DNA of 64,000 nucleotides from an uncultured Altererythrobacter sp. (GTDB lineage: Bacteria > Pseudomonadota > Alphaproteobacteria > Sphingomonadales > Sphingomonadaceae). Position 1 is the first letter of the stretch. Each line of letters starts with the position of its first letter. A program made the position numbers and the translations under genes. The notes below the pieces were generated by a model, which ran no database searches, was not told the origin of the DNA, and saw nothing but the letters and a program-made list of their open reading frames with translations. Positions 49,992 through 59,642 of the stretch are shown piece after piece. The stretch covers positions 1-64,000 of the forward strand of contig CAJXNC010000013.1 of NCBI GenBank assembly GCA_913056125.1. The letters are read 5' to 3'.

Positions 49992-51247
49992 CAAATGTCC
50001 TTCGCCAGCCGGATTCCGGTGAATTGCCAGCGTTGCTGCGGGTAGAAGAAATTGCGGTAGGAGGCGCGCGAATGGCCGCGCACCGTGGCGCAACTGGCAC
50101 CTTTGAGGACCCACTGCCCGGCCATGAACTTGCCATTATACTCGCCCACCGCACCTTCGGCCGGCTTGAAGCGCGGATAAGGCAGATAGGCGGAGCGGGT
50201 AAACTGCCAGCAATCGCCAAACAGGTCGGGGCCGCCGCGCGGCTGGACGGGTCCGGCTGCGTCCAGCTGGTTGCCTGCGCTGGCATCGTGGCTTTGCGCG
50301 ATGGCTTCCCACTCGAACTCGGTCGGCAAGCGGGCATCGGCCCATGTGGCGAAGGCATCGGCCTCGTAATAGGAGATATGGGTTACCGGCGCGTCGGGAT
50401 CGCGCCGTTGCCAGCCCTGATGGGTGAAGTGCTCGCCGTCCCGCCAATAGAGCGGCGCGGTGATGCCCATGCGATTGACCCATGCCCAGCCATCCGAAAG
50501 CCAGAGCGAAGCAGTCCGATAACCGCCATCGGCGATGAAGGCGTCCCACTCGCCATTGGTGACCAGCCTGTGCGACAGGGCGAAAGGCTCGAGCAATACG
50601 CGGTGCACCGGTCCCTCATTGTCAAAGGCGAAGCCGTCGCCCTCATGGCCGATGCGGGCGATTCCGCCAGGATGCTCGAACCAGCCTTCCTCCTGCTCGC
50701 CGGCCTTGTCCGGAGTGCCTTCCCACATGGCGAGCCCAAGCGGATTCTTCGACAGGGCATGCTTGATATCGGTCAGCAGCAATTCCTGGTGCTGCTGTTC
50801 ATGCGCGATGCCGAGTTCGACCAGCGGGGCGAGTTCGGGCCGGTCGAGCAGCGGTGTCATCGCCTCGTCGACATGGGCACGCCAGCCAAGCACCTGTTCA
50901 AGCGTAGGCCGGGTCAGCAGCCCGCGTTGCTTGCGCAAAATGCGATCACCCTCGGCCTCGTAATAGGAATTGAAGAGGAAGGGCCATTGCTCGTCATACA
51001 ACCGATAGCCCGGCAGGTGATCGCGCAGGAGGAAGGTTTCCCAGAACCAGGTGACATGCGCCAGGTGCCATTTGGCGGGACTGGCATCTTCCATCGACTG
51101 GATCGTGGCATCGGCTTCGGACAGGGGCGCGCACAGTTCCTCGCTCAGCCGCCGCGTGGGGCCAAAGCGCTGCGCCAGGCTTGCACCCTGCGTCGGTACG
51201 AGATGACTGGCTTCGGGCAATCCGCTCTCCTGCTGCAACCGATGCAT
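49991..51247 (-). CDS. egtB: ergothioneine synthesis protein EgtB (hercynine oxygenase)
   Basis: 418 residues from the ATG at 51247 (a TTG at 51256 is possible). The N-terminal DinB-like domain supplies a three-histidine iron site: H64 in LAHVTWFWETF, and H149 and H153 in GIAHEQQHQEL. The C-terminal FGE/C-lectin-type (SUMF1) domain has L-P-T-E-F-E-W-E-A and the closing S-Y-R-N-F-F-Y-P-Q-Q-R-W-Q-F-T-G-I-R-L. It joins hercynine to a thiol donor as a sulfoxide. Upstream of and overlapping egtD. No egtA, egtC or egtE is in the window. Despite the SUMF1 domain, it is not a sulfatase maturase. Confidence 0.92.
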   Translation of the reverse strand: MHRLQQESGLPEASHLVPTQGASLAQRFGPTRRLSEELCAPLSEADATIQSMEDASPAKWHLAHVTWFWETFLLRDHLPGYRLYDEQWPFLFNSYYEAEGDRILRKQRGLLTRPTLEQVLGWRAHVDEAMTPLLDRPELAPLVELGIAHEQQHQELLLTDIKHALSKNPLGLAMWEGTPDKAGEQEEGWFEHPGGIARIGHEGDGFAFDNEGPVHRVLLEPFALSHRLVTNGEWDAFIADGGYRTASLWLSDGWAWVNRMGITAPLYWRDGEHFTHQGWQRRDPDAPVTHISYYEADAFATWADARLPTEFEWEAIAQSHDASAGNQLDAAGPVQPRGGPDLFGDCWQFTRSAYLPYPRFKPAEGAVGEYNGKFMAGQWVLKGASCATVRGHSRASYRNFFYPQQRWQFTGIRLAKDI

Positions 51248-51315
51248 TCGCGACAATGACGCATCGGGTTACTGAATGAAACCCGGTCGATGGGCCGGGT
51301 TCCGAAAGAGCGGTA

Positions 51316-53097
51316 TCAGGCGGCGAGCTTGACCCGGTTGCGCCCACCTTCCTTGGCCTCGTAAAGCGCCGTATCGGCACGCGCGAGCACGCGTTCGACA
51401 TCGTCGCCCGGGCGCAGTGAAGCGATGCCGATCGAGGCTGTGACCTGCGGCAGGCCGTCCTTGCCGCTGCTTTCCTCGATCGCGTGGCGCAACCTCTCGG
51501 CCAGCTGGTGTGCCTTGGGCGCGACCACGCCCGGCAGCAGCCAGACGAATTCCTCGCCGCCGATGCGTCCAAGGAGATCGCCTGCACGCACCTGGCTGGT
51601 GGCGAGCTGGGCCACGCGGATCAGGACCTCGTCGCCCATCTGGTGGCCGAAGCCATCGTTCACGCGCTTGAAGTGGTCGATATCGAACATGACGACAGAT
51701 AGCGGGCTGACCGCCTTCTCTGCCTGCTGGATCAGCAGCTTCAATCGCGACAGGGCGCAACGGCGGTTGGCAAGCCCGGTCAAGGGATCGGTATTGGCGA
51801 GCAATTGCGCCTCGGCGGCAAGCTGCACGGCACGACCGCGCGCCATTTCCAGCGCTTCTTCGCGCCGCACCTGCTCTGTCACATCCATGGCGACGGCAAA
51901 GAGCGCTATTCGCCGTCCCTTCTGATCGAATTCATTCAGGATAGAAATACGCAGGATCCGCTCGACCTGGCCCGTCGGCTTCACGCGGTAGTTGAAGCTG
52001 TAGGCCTCGCGCGCGTCGCGATTGGCGGCAATCATGCCGAACAGAGCCTCTCCCTTATCCGGCAGCAGGGCACGAACATCGCCCGGATCGGGCGCAAGGT
52101 CGGGCGACAAGCCGTTTAGCTCGAGCATTTTTGGCGACCAGTCCTGTAACCCGCTGACAAGGTCGTAGCGCCAGCGCCCGATACCGGCGAGCCCCTCTGC
52201 CAGGTCGAAGATGGTCAGGTTCTGCTGCAAGGAGAGATTGCGGCCCTGCAATTGCTCCGCCAACGCGTCCTGCTTCGTCAGCAACGCCGCCAACGGTACC
52301 GTAGTGGCGAGCATAACCAGCAGCCACGCCTGCAGTGTCAGGGCAGCATCCTGCGGATCGGAAGTAAATTCGGGCGCAGGACTGGCCCCGCCAAGGCTCA
52401 GCAGCGTCGCAATGGCGGCATAGACCAGCACGATGCAGGCGGGCGAAGGTTCGCCATAGCGCACGGTCACGAAGACCATGGCGGCGACCAAGACCGGGAT
52501 CAGCTCGGGAATTCCGAAGGAGAGGCACAGCCAGGCAAGGCCGCCCACCAATGTCATGGCCGGGAGGAACCAGCGATCCCAGGTGAGGTGTTGGACCTTT
52601 GCTCCGATCCCCACGGCCTGGCGCAAGGCGAGCAAGAGCGGCGCACCGGCCAGCACGCCAAGGACATTGGCCAGGAACCACCAGGACAGTTCACCCAAAG
52701 TCTGCTCGGGGCGGAAGGGAAAGGCGAGCGATGCCCCGGCGAGGCAGCCCAGGACGGCAGCGGCGAACAGGCCGATAACGTGGGAGAAGCCGCGCGGAAT
52801 CCGCGCCCGCCCGCCGAGCGCACGCCTGCCCAGATCGGTACAGATCAACGCCTGGACCGTAGTCGAGACGGCAAGTCCCAGTGCGTTCAGGAAACCCGTG
52901 CCATTATAAAGGATTACGGCAATCTGGACCAGGAAGAGCAGCGCCAGGAAGCCCGGCCACTGCTTTCTGTCGATGGCATGCATGGTGGCAACGGCAACAC
53001 CGCTGGGAAGCCAGACCAGCAGCACGCCATGCAGGCTGTCGCGCACGGCGAGACTGGCCAGCGCAAGGGCTGCCCACAGCGCCGTGGCAAACACCAC
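51316..53097 (-). CDS. MASE1-PAS-GGDEF diguanylate cyclase
   Basis: 593 residues, apparent GTG start at 53097; the true start is uncertain. Residues about 1-270 form eight or more membrane helices of MASE1 type (V-L-L-V-W-L-P-S-G-V-A-V-A-T). A PAS domain (about 295-415) is followed by a GGDEF domain with D-P-L-T-G-L-A-N-R-R, F-D-I-D-H-F-K-R-V-N-D and the intact active loop G513-G-E-E-F517. R504-A-G-D507 five residues before it is a complete inhibitory I-site. It should make c-di-GMP, with product feedback, in response to a membrane or PAS signal. No EAL domain. Confidence 0.92.
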   Translation of the reverse strand: MVFATALWAALALASLAVRDSLHGVLLVWLPSGVAVATMHAIDRKQWPGFLALLFLVQIAVILYNGTGFLNALGLAVSTTVQALICTDLGRRALGGRARIPRGFSHVIGLFAAAVLGCLAGASLAFPFRPEQTLGELSWWFLANVLGVLAGAPLLLALRQAVGIGAKVQHLTWDRWFLPAMTLVGGLAWLCLSFGIPELIPVLVAAMVFVTVRYGEPSPACIVLVYAAIATLLSLGGASPAPEFTSDPQDAALTLQAWLLVMLATTVPLAALLTKQDALAEQLQGRNLSLQQNLTIFDLAEGLAGIGRWRYDLVSGLQDWSPKMLELNGLSPDLAPDPGDVRALLPDKGEALFGMIAANRDAREAYSFNYRVKPTGQVERILRISILNEFDQKGRRIALFAVAMDVTEQVRREEALEMARGRAVQLAAEAQLLANTDPLTGLANRRCALSRLKLLIQQAEKAVSPLSVVMFDIDHFKRVNDGFGHQMGDEVLIRVAQLATSQVRAGDLLGRIGGEEFVWLLPGVVAPKAHQLAERLRHAIEESSGKDGLPQVTASIGIASLRPGDDVERVLARADTALYEAKEGGRNRVKLAA

Positions 53098-53188
53098 TTC
53101 CCGCCATTTGTGCCAGATGATCAGCGGCCATCCCCAAATCGCAAGACCGGGATTCTATCGTCATCTGCTTAACAGGCTGCTCAGCGCA

Positions 53189-53209
53189 ATTAGGTAATAC
53201 TAGCCTAAT
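53189..53209. promoter_or_regulatory. small inverted repeat between the cyclase and DAHP synthase genes
   Basis: ATTAGG (53189-53194) and CCTAAT (53204-53209) around TAATACTAG, 12 bp after the DAHP synthase stop. It is AT-rich and may be an operator for the cyclase gene or an RNA hairpin; the evidence is weak. Confidence 0.3.
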
Positions 53210-53220
53210 GCAGCCCCGCC

Positions 53221-54600
53221 TCAGGCGGCGTTGGCCTGACGCTCTTCCATTTCCTGGTTGAGCATTTCCGCCAAGGTGAATGCCAGTTCGAGCGACTGGG
53301 CGGCGTTGAGGCGCGGATCGCAATGCGTGTGATAGCGATCGGCAAGGCCGGCATCGGTGATGGCCACCGCACCGCCCGTGCATTCGGTCACGTCCTGCCC
53401 GGTCATCTCGACATGGATGCCGCCGGCATGGGTGCCTTCCGCGCGGTGGACGGCGAAGAAGCCCTTCACCTCGCTCAGGATGCGATCGAACGGACGCGTC
53501 TTGTAGCCGCTGTCCGACTTGATGACATTGCCGTGCATCGGGTCGCAGCTCCATACCACCGGATGGCCCTCGCGCTTGGCTGCGCGGACCAGGGGCGGAA
53601 GGCCGGCTTCGACCTTCTCGTGGCCGAAACGGGCAATCAGCGTGATGCGTCCTGCTTCGCGCGCCGGGTTGAGCACGTCGAGCATGCGCAGCATGGCATC
53701 GGGCTCGAGGCTCGGTCCGCACTTCATGCCGATCGGGTTGTTGATGCCGCGCATGAATTCGACATGGGCCGAATCTTCGAAGCGCGTGCGGTCGCCGATC
53801 CAAAGGAAGTGGGCGGAGGTGTCATACCATTCGCCGGTCAGCGAATCCTGCCTTGTCAGCGCCTGCTCGTAAGGGAGCAGCAGCGCCTCATGGCTGGTGT
53901 AAAGGCTGGCCGTCTTGAGCTGCGGCTGGTCCTCGATATCGATGCCGCAGGCTTCCATGAAGTCGAGCGACTCACCGATCCGGTCGGCGATCGACTTGTA
54001 CTGTTCGGCCCAGGCGCTGCGATTCATGAAATCGAGAGTCCAGCGGTGCACCTGGCGCAAATTCGCATAGCCGCCCGTGGTAAAGGCGCGCAGCAGGTTG
54101 AGCGTGGCCGAAGCCTGGCTGTAGGCGCGCAGCATCCGCTGCGGATCGTTCTGGCGGCCGGCTTCCTCGAACTCGATACCGTTGATGATATCGCCAAGGT
54201 AGCTCGGCAGGGTGGTGTCGCCCTGCGTTTCGGTCGGTGCGCTGCGCGGCTTGGCGAACTGCCCGGCCATGCGCGCGACCTTCACCACCGGCATCTTGCT
54301 GGCGAAGGTGAGCGTTGCCGCCATCTGCAGGATCACGCGCAGCGTGTCACGGATATTGGTGGCGCTGAATTCGGCAAAGCTCTCGGCACAGTCGCCGCCC
54401 TGCAGCAGGAAGGCATTGCCCTGCGAAACGGCTGCCAGCTTGTCCTTCAGCGCGCGTGCTTCACCCGCAAAAACCAGCGGCGGGAATCCGGCGAGTACCT
54501 TCTCCGCATCTTCCAGTGCTGCTGCGTCTTCATAAACCGGCAGGTGCTTTGCGACGAATTGATCCTGCTTCCAGCTCTCGGGTGTCCAGTTCTTTGCCAC
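53221..54600 (-). CDS. aroG: class II 3-deoxy-7-phosphoheptulonate synthase (DAHP synthase)
   Basis: 459 residues. Plant-like class II enzyme: W-T-P-E-S-W-K at the start, [51 protein letters not shown] and H-T-H-C-D-P-R-L-N. It joins phosphoenolpyruvate and erythrose 4-phosphate, the entry step of the shikimate pathway. Single gene; its upstream region has a direct repeat that may be a regulator site. Confidence 0.94.
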   Translation of the reverse strand: MAKNWTPESWKQDQFVAKHLPVYEDAAALEDAEKVLAGFPPLVFAGEARALKDKLAAVSQGNAFLLQGGDCAESFAEFSATNIRDTLRVILQMAATLTFASKMPVVKVARMAGQFAKPRSAPTETQGDTTLPSYLGDIINGIEFEEAGRQNDPQRMLRAYSQASATLNLLRAFTTGGYANLRQVHRWTLDFMNRSAWAEQYKSIADRIGESLDFMEACGIDIEDQPQLKTASLYTSHEALLLPYEQALTRQDSLTGEWYDTSAHFLWIGDRTRFEDSAHVEFMRGINNPIGMKCGPSLEPDAMLRMLDVLNPAREAGRITLIARFGHEKVEAGLPPLVRAAKREGHPVVWSCDPMHGNVIKSDSGYKTRPFDRILSEVKGFFAVHRAEGTHAGGIHVEMTGQDVTECTGGAVAITDAGLADRYHTHCDPRLNAAQSLELAFTLAEMLNQEMEERQANAA

Positions 54601-54699
54601 GTCTTCTATTCCAATGGGGCGAGTATCCCGGATAAGTCCGAGTCCCGCATTTACGATTTAGGGGAACGGGCCATCTACTCCCGCTCTGCGCGAGACGCA

Positions 54700-54723
54700 A
54701 AGGTTACATGCGGTAAGGTTACA
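54700..54723. repeat. direct repeat upstream of the DAHP synthase gene
   Basis: AAGGTTACA occurs at 54700-54708 and 54715-54723 (TGTAACCTT when read towards the gene), period 15 bp. On the minus strand a TTGCGT / TAGATG pair with 17-nt spacing lies just after it, so the repeat would sit at and above the -35 of a possible promoter. Confidence 0.45.
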
Positions 54724-54727
54724 CGCG

Positions 54728-57670
54728 TTATTGTTGACCCTGTGACCAGTCTGCTGCCTGGCCTTCGGGCAGCACCAATATCCGATACCCGCCATGAGAG
54801 CCGAGATAGCGCTCCGCCAGTTGGCGGATCTCTTCCGGATCGACCACCACATAGTCCTGCAGCAGGGTCGGGAAGTGGCGCACGCGATTGCGGTCCAGTG
54901 TCGCTCCTTCGAGCTGGTTGAGCCAGAAGGTATGCCCGGTCCGGGCGCGTTCGATATTCTGGTAGACCGGCTCCACGACGCGGGCCAGTTCGTCGGGCTG
55001 CGGCCCGTTAGTGGCAAGATCCTGCGCAATTTCCTCCGCCAGGGCATAGAAAATCGGAATATCGGCCGGTTCGAGCTGGACCAGCGCCATGATGTGCCCG
55101 CCAGTGTCGACATCGAGCGGCCAGTTAGAGGCGGCAAAAGGCGCATAGGCCGTGCCCGAGCTCTCACGCAGGGCATCGAGCAGGCGATTGGCGAAGAGTT
55201 GCGAGAGGAGGTCGAGCTTGCGCGCTTGCGGCAGGTCGTCCGAACCGCCGCCTGTGGGCCAGGCAATGATCGCCGCCGCCTGGTTGGTATCGCCGGCATG
55301 GGTCAGGACCAGCGGTTCGTCATTGGCAGCCGGGAAATTCAGCGGGCGCGAGGCTACGTCCTCGGGCAGGGGCTCGCGCGGCGGCAATGCACCGAAAGTC
55401 CGGCTGAGCGCGGCAATCGTCGCCTGCGGATCGATATCGCCGAACACCGAAACCTCGATCGGTCCCTGCTCCAGCAAGGGCGCCCAGACGCGTCGGAATT
55501 CGCTCGCCGTGGCGCCACGCAATTGCTCCGGCGTGGGCGTGGCAAAGCGCGCATCGCCATCGCGCAGCAGGTAGTCGAGGTCGCGATTGATCACGCCATT
55601 GGGATCGCCAGTGTAGGAATCATAGCTCAGCAGGGCAGAGGCCTTGGCCCGTTCGACCGGCGCCACGTCCCAACGGGGGAAGGCCAGCTTGGCGGCGAAG
55701 AGATAGAGCTGGTCGGCCAAATCCTCGGCCCGCGTAATCCCTTCGAACTCGAAGGCGCCGTCACCGATACGGAAAAGGAACGACAATTTGCGGCCAGCCG
55801 CGATGCGATCGAGCTCGTTCTGACCCAGCGGGCCAATACCCGAATTGACCAGCGCCCTGCGGCCAAGCTCGGCATAGACCGCCTCGTCTTCCTCGAAGCC
55901 GCGCCAGCCCGCGCCGAAGCGCACGCGCACGGTTACGCGGCCCGGCTCGTTATTGCTGTCGCGGATCATCGCATGCACGCCATTGGGGAAGGTCATGCTC
56001 TCGATATTTGCGAGGACGCCGGGTCCAAGCGGTTCGCGCAGGCTGGGCAGGGTCGGCGTGCCGATCTCGGGAAGCTCGGCAAAGCTGATCGCCTCGCCCT
56101 CCTCGCGATTGCCGCCATTGGCCTCGACCGGGGCCATCAGGGCACGGCGCAGTTCGGCCTCGCCCGCCTCGCCGATCGCGGGCGTGAGGTACAGGCCGCG
56201 AATGACATTGCCGGTGAACATGGCGCGGGTGTGCTCGAGGATCGTCTCGGGCGTGAAACGGTCTCGCATGCCGCGGAACACGCTGAGAAAGGTCTCGGGC
56301 GCAGCCACCGCCTCGCGGATATCGACCGCGTTGACGAGATTGTCCGCCAGCTGCGAACCGGCCTGGATGCGCTCCTGCCCGACCATGTCCACAAAGGCGA
56401 TGTCGTATTGGGCGACGGCCCGTTCGATCTCGTCCTCGGTGGGCGGCTCGACCAGCGCATGGGCGATGACCGCGCGGACATCGGCCAGCGCGGCCTCCCA
56501 GTCCTCGCTCAGCGGCGTCACGGCCACGAAGGTCCCGTCGGCCGAGCGGCTGACCTTGTCGCGCTGGATTCCGGCGAAGAGGTAGTTCGATCCGGCGCGG
56601 GCATTCTCCTCCAGCCGCCGGTTGATGATCGCCTCGGCCACGGAATCGATCAGCAGGCCCCGATTATATTCGAGGTTGTCGACCACCTGCACCCAGGGGC
56701 GCATGATGGCGTAAGTCAGGCCGCGCGGCTGGCCCGGCTCGACCAGCACCGCAGTCTTGCCCACGGGATTGGCGGGATCGGCCCCTTCGGGCATTTGCGG
56801 GTCGCCGAAATCGGGTTCCGGCGTCAGCGCACCGGGCACTTCCCAATCGCCGAAATTGCGCTCGACCAGCGAGGCGAGAACCTCCGGCGCGGCATCGCCG
56901 ACCAGCACCACCACGGTGTTTTCCGGGCGGTACCAGCGGCGGTGGAAGGCGCGCACGCTTTCGGGCGTTGCCGCCTGCAGCGTCTCGACCTGCCCGATGG
57001 GCGGGCGTTCGGCCAGTCGCTGGCCACCGAAGAACAGCTCGCGCGTGGCGATGGCGATGCGCTGGTCGGGGCCGCTGCGCTCGCGCCGTTCGGCCAGCAC
57101 GATGGGCACGTCCGCAGCGAGGTTCGCCGCCGACAGTGCCGGTTCGCGGATCATGCCAGCCAGCTGGTGGACGCTGGTCTCCAACGTATCGCGCCGCGCA
57201 TTGGGCAGGTCGAGCTGGTATACTGTATGCGTGGCGCTTGTGATGGCATTCGTGTCATTGCCGAAGCCCGCACCCAGCCGCTGGAAATAGGGGATCGCCT
57301 CACCCGGTCCGAAATCGCGCGATTCCCGGAAAGTGAGGTGTTCGATCAGGTGCGCGAATCCCTGCTCGTGGTCTTCCTCGTGCATCGAGCCGGCATCGAT
57401 TCGCACACGCATGGAGACCTGGCAGGGCGGAACGCCGTTCTGCCGGACAGCATAGCGCAGGCCATTGGGCAATTCACCGAACAGCCACTGCTCGTCCACC
57501 GGGATATCGGTGCCGCGATAGATCCACGGATCGTCCGGCCGGTCATATTCCGGCAGGTCCCACGCTTCGCTGATCGGGATGGTGCAGGCCGATTGCGCCA
57601 GCAGCGGGGCCGGCAGCAGGACGAGCAATAGCGACAGAAGAGCACCCGACAGGCGCGAAAACAGGGTCAT
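54728..57670 (-). CDS. exported M16 family zinc metallopeptidase (two-unit, pitrilysin-like)
   Basis: 980 residues from the ATG at 57670. Signal peptide to L-A-Q|S (about 26). The inverted zinc motif is H107-L-I-E110-H111 in GFAHLIEHLTF. The first half contains the catalytic pair of domains (Q-L-A-G-M-I-R-E-P-A-L; L-A-E-R-R-E-R-S). The second half repeats the fold without the HxxEH, as in the ~900-1000-residue periplasmic M16 peptidases. It degrades peptides. Single gene, with a short direct repeat before its start. Confidence 0.92.
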   Translation of the reverse strand: MTLFSRLSGALLSLLLVLLPAPLLAQSACTIPISEAWDLPEYDRPDDPWIYRGTDIPVDEQWLFGELPNGLRYAVRQNGVPPCQVSMRVRIDAGSMHEEDHEQGFAHLIEHLTFRESRDFGPGEAIPYFQRLGAGFGNDTNAITSATHTVYQLDLPNARRDTLETSVHQLAGMIREPALSAANLAADVPIVLAERRERSGPDQRIAIATRELFFGGQRLAERPPIGQVETLQAATPESVRAFHRRWYRPENTVVVLVGDAAPEVLASLVERNFGDWEVPGALTPEPDFGDPQMPEGADPANPVGKTAVLVEPGQPRGLTYAIMRPWVQVVDNLEYNRGLLIDSVAEAIINRRLEENARAGSNYLFAGIQRDKVSRSADGTFVAVTPLSEDWEAALADVRAVIAHALVEPPTEDEIERAVAQYDIAFVDMVGQERIQAGSQLADNLVNAVDIREAVAAPETFLSVFRGMRDRFTPETILEHTRAMFTGNVIRGLYLTPAIGEAGEAELRRALMAPVEANGGNREEGEAISFAELPEIGTPTLPSLREPLGPGVLANIESMTFPNGVHAMIRDSNNEPGRVTVRVRFGAGWRGFEEDEAVYAELGRRALVNSGIGPLGQNELDRIAAGRKLSFLFRIGDGAFEFEGITRAEDLADQLYLFAAKLAFPRWDVAPVERAKASALLSYDSYTGDPNGVINRDLDYLLRDGDARFATPTPEQLRGATASEFRRVWAPLLEQGPIEVSVFGDIDPQATIAALSRTFGALPPREPLPEDVASRPLNFPAANDEPLVLTHAGDTNQAAAIIAWPTGGGSDDLPQARKLDLLSQLFANRLLDALRESSGTAYAPFAASNWPLDVDTGGHIMALVQLEPADIPIFYALAEEIAQDLATNGPQPDELARVVEPVYQNIERARTGHTFWLNQLEGATLDRNRVRHFPTLLQDYVVVDPEEIRQLAERYLGSHGGYRILVLPEGQAADWSQGQQ

Positions 57671-57676
57671 GGCATT

Positions 57677-57707
57677 CCCAATAGGACAGAGTGGCCCAAT
57701 AGGACAG
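57677..57707. repeat. short tandem repeat upstream of the M16 peptidase gene
   Basis: CCCAATAGGACAG occurs at 57677-57689 and 57695-57707, an 18-bp period, just upstream of the peptidase ATG. Probably a slippage duplication in the leader. Confidence 0.5.
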
Positions 57708-57807
57708 CGAGGGATGAAGGCTTGGTGAATAGCGGGCGATAGCGGCTTTGCACGCGACAAATTTTGTTCACTTGTGGGATGCGGCGGCGGGTCCTACATC
57801 GCGGACC

Positions 57808-58386
57808 ATGTTCATCGAGACCGAAACCACCCCCAACCCGGCCACGCTGAAATTCCTTCCCGGACAGCAGGTCATGACATCAGGCACGCGCGACTTTGCA
57901 TCGCCGGAAGAGGCCGAAGCCTCGCCTCTGGCACAGGCCCTGTTCGATACGGGCGAAGTCACCGGCGTCTTCTTCGGCAGCAATTTCATCTCCGTCACCG
58001 CTGCGCCCGGCGTCGACTGGAGCGCCCTGAAGCCGCAGGTCGTGGCCGTGCTGCTCGATCACTTCGTCAGCCAGGCCCCGCTCTTTGCCGGCGGCGATGC
58101 CAGCGGCATCAGCGTGCCCGCCGAAGCGGACGAGGATGTGGGAGACGATCCCGCCGATGCCGAAGTGGTCGCGCAGATCCTCGAACTAATCGAAACCCGC
58201 GTGCGCCCGGCCGTCGCCGGCGATGGCGGCGATATCCGCTATCGCGGATTCCGCGAAGGCGTGGTCTATTTGCAGATGCAGGGTGCCTGCTCGGGCTGCC
58301 CCAGTTCGACCGCCACGCTCAAGCACGGCATTGAGAGCCTGCTCAAGCACTACGTGCCCGAGGTTACCGAGGTCCGCGCCGCCTGA
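57808..58386 (+). CDS. nfuA: NfuA/NifU-type Fe-S scaffold protein
   Basis: 192 residues from ATG 57808. The N-terminal NFU_N domain starts M-F-I-E-T-E-T-T-P-N-P-A-T-L-K-F. The C-terminal NifU domain has R-P-A-V-A-G-D-G-G-D-I and the cluster-binding C161-S-G-C164-P-S-S-T-A-T-L-K. It carries [4Fe-4S] clusters to targets such as MiaB and aconitase; miaB lies 3.6 kb downstream on the same strand. First gene of the conserved plus-strand block. Confidence 0.95.
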   Translation: MFIETETTPNPATLKFLPGQQVMTSGTRDFASPEEAEASPLAQALFDTGEVTGVFFGSNFISVTAAPGVDWSALKPQVVAVLLDHFVSQAPLFAGGDASGISVPAEADEDVGDDPADAEVVAQILELIETRVRPAVAGDGGDIRYRGFREGVVYLQMQGACSGCPSSTATLKHGIESLLKHYVPEVTEVRAA

Positions 58387-58406
58387 GCGCGCGCAAGGAG
58401 GCACCC

Positions 58407-59009
58407 ATGACCGCACCCCTTTCCGACGCCGCGCTGGACCAGCTGTTCCGCGAGGCGCGCACGAACCAGTATTTCCTCGACCGCGAGGTTACCGATACAC
58501 AGCTGCGCGCGGTCTGGGACCTGGCGAAAATGGGCCCCACATCGATGAACCAGCTGCCCTTGCGCGTGGTCTGGTGCAAGTCGGCGGAAGCCAAGGAGCG
58601 TCTCGCCGGACATGCGGCTTCCGGCAATGTCGAGAAGATCCGCAACGCGCCGGTCTGCGCGATCCTGGCGATGGACGAGGACTTTCACGAACACCTGCCG
58701 ACATTCGCGCCCCACATGGATGACCCCAAGTCGATCTTCGCCGGGGAGGGAAAGCTCGAGACGCGGCGCGTCTCCGCCTTCCGCAATGGCACTTTGCAGG
58801 GAGGCTATTTCATCCTTGCCGCGCGTGCACTCGGCCTCGATTGCGGACCGATGTCGGGCTTTTCCAACGACAAGGTCGATGCCGATTTCTTTGCCGATAC
58901 GCCCAGCTGGAAGAGCAATTTCATCTGCTCGCTCGGCCATGGCGATCCCGCGCGCCTGCACAAGCGCGCGCCGCGGCCCGATTTCGACCTCTTCAACCGC
59001 GTGCTCTGA
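58407..59009 (+). CDS. nitroreductase family protein, RutE/HadB-like
   Basis: 200 residues, behind AAGGAGG. The flavin-binding start D-L-A-K-M-G-P-T-S-M-N-Q-L-P-L-R and the C-terminal S-A-F-R-N-G-T-L-Q-G-G-Y-F-I-L-A-A-R-A-L-G-L-D-C-G-P-M-S-G-F match RutE (malonic semialdehyde reductase of uracil breakdown). No other rut gene is nearby, so a general NAD(P)H:flavin-dependent reductase role is as likely. Lies between nfuA and tsaB. Confidence 0.88.
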   Translation: MTAPLSDAALDQLFREARTNQYFLDREVTDTQLRAVWDLAKMGPTSMNQLPLRVVWCKSAEAKERLAGHAASGNVEKIRNAPVCAILAMDEDFHEHLPTFAPHMDDPKSIFAGEGKLETRRVSAFRNGTLQGGYFILAARALGLDCGPMSGFSNDKVDADFFADTPSWKSNFICSLGHGDPARLHKRAPRPDFDLFNRVL

Positions 59010-59021
59010 CAAGGCTGCGCC

Positions 59022-59642
59022 ATGCGAGTGCTTGCCATCGAATGCGCGACCGAGGCCTGTTCGGTCGCCCTGTTTGAAGGCGACGAACTGCTGGCAGGGA
59101 CTTTCGAAGTACTCGGGCGCGGTCATGCCGAGAGGCTGGTGCCGATGATTTCCGAATTGCCGGATAAAGGCCTGCCTGACCGCATCCTCGTCTCGCTCGG
59201 ACCGGGCAGCTTTACCGGCGTGCGTATCGGCCTGGCAGCGGCGCGCGCACTCGGCCTGGCCTGGGGCGCCGAAGTGCTCGGCTATCCCACGCTGGCGCTG
59301 GTTGCGGCGATGGCGCTTGAAACCGAACGGTCGCCAGTGACCGTTTGCATGAATGGCGGCCATGGCGAATGGTTCGTGCAGGATTTCAACGACGAGGGAC
59401 TGTCGGACGACGTTGCGGCATCGCGCCCGCCGCAAGAAGCAGCAAGGCTCGGCGCCTGCCCGCTGGTCGCCGGCAATCGCGCGCAGGACATGGTCGCCTT
59501 GCTAGATGACGAGGCATATCGCGCGCTCGACATGCTGCCCGATGCGCGCAAGGCGCTGCTCGTGCCCGACATCCTCCTCGGCGCCCGCCTCACGCCAATC
59601 TACGGCCGTGCGCCCGATGCGCGATTGCCTGGGATCGCCTGA
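59022..59642 (+). CDS. tsaB: tRNA threonylcarbamoyladenosine synthesis protein TsaB
   Basis: 206 residues. M-R-V-L-A-I-E-C-A-T-E-A-C-S-V-A-L and S-L-G-P-G-S-F-T-G-V-R-I-G-L-A-A-A-R-A-L-G-L are the ASKHA-fold marks of TsaB. It acts with TsaD and TsaE to put t6A at position 37 of ANN-decoding tRNAs. The stop overlaps the rimI ATG by one base (TGATG). Confidence 0.94.
   Translation: MRVLAIECATEACSVALFEGDELLAGTFEVLGRGHAERLVPMISELPDKGLPDRILVSLGPGSFTGVRIGLAAARALGLAWGAEVLGYPTLALVAAMALETERSPVTVCMNGGHGEWFVQDFNDEGLSDDVAASRPPQEAARLGACPLVAGNRAQDMVALLDDEAYRALDMLPDARKALLVPDILLGARLTPIYGRAPDARLPGIA

Noticed and set aside
49991-51247. EgtB as the formylglycine-generating enzyme for the two sulfatases
   Set aside because: It has the SUMF1-like domain but also the DinB-type three-histidine iron site and overlaps egtD, which marks the ergothioneine enzyme.
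54794-57631. 945-codon open frame on the plus strand opposite the M16 peptidase
   Set aside because: Antisense shadow in a GC-rich gene. The minus strand has a signal peptide, HxxEH and family motifs; the plus translation has none.
58407-59009. Start of a pyrimidine-degradation (rut) operon
   Set aside because: Only the RutE-like gene is present; the neighbours are nfuA and tsaB.
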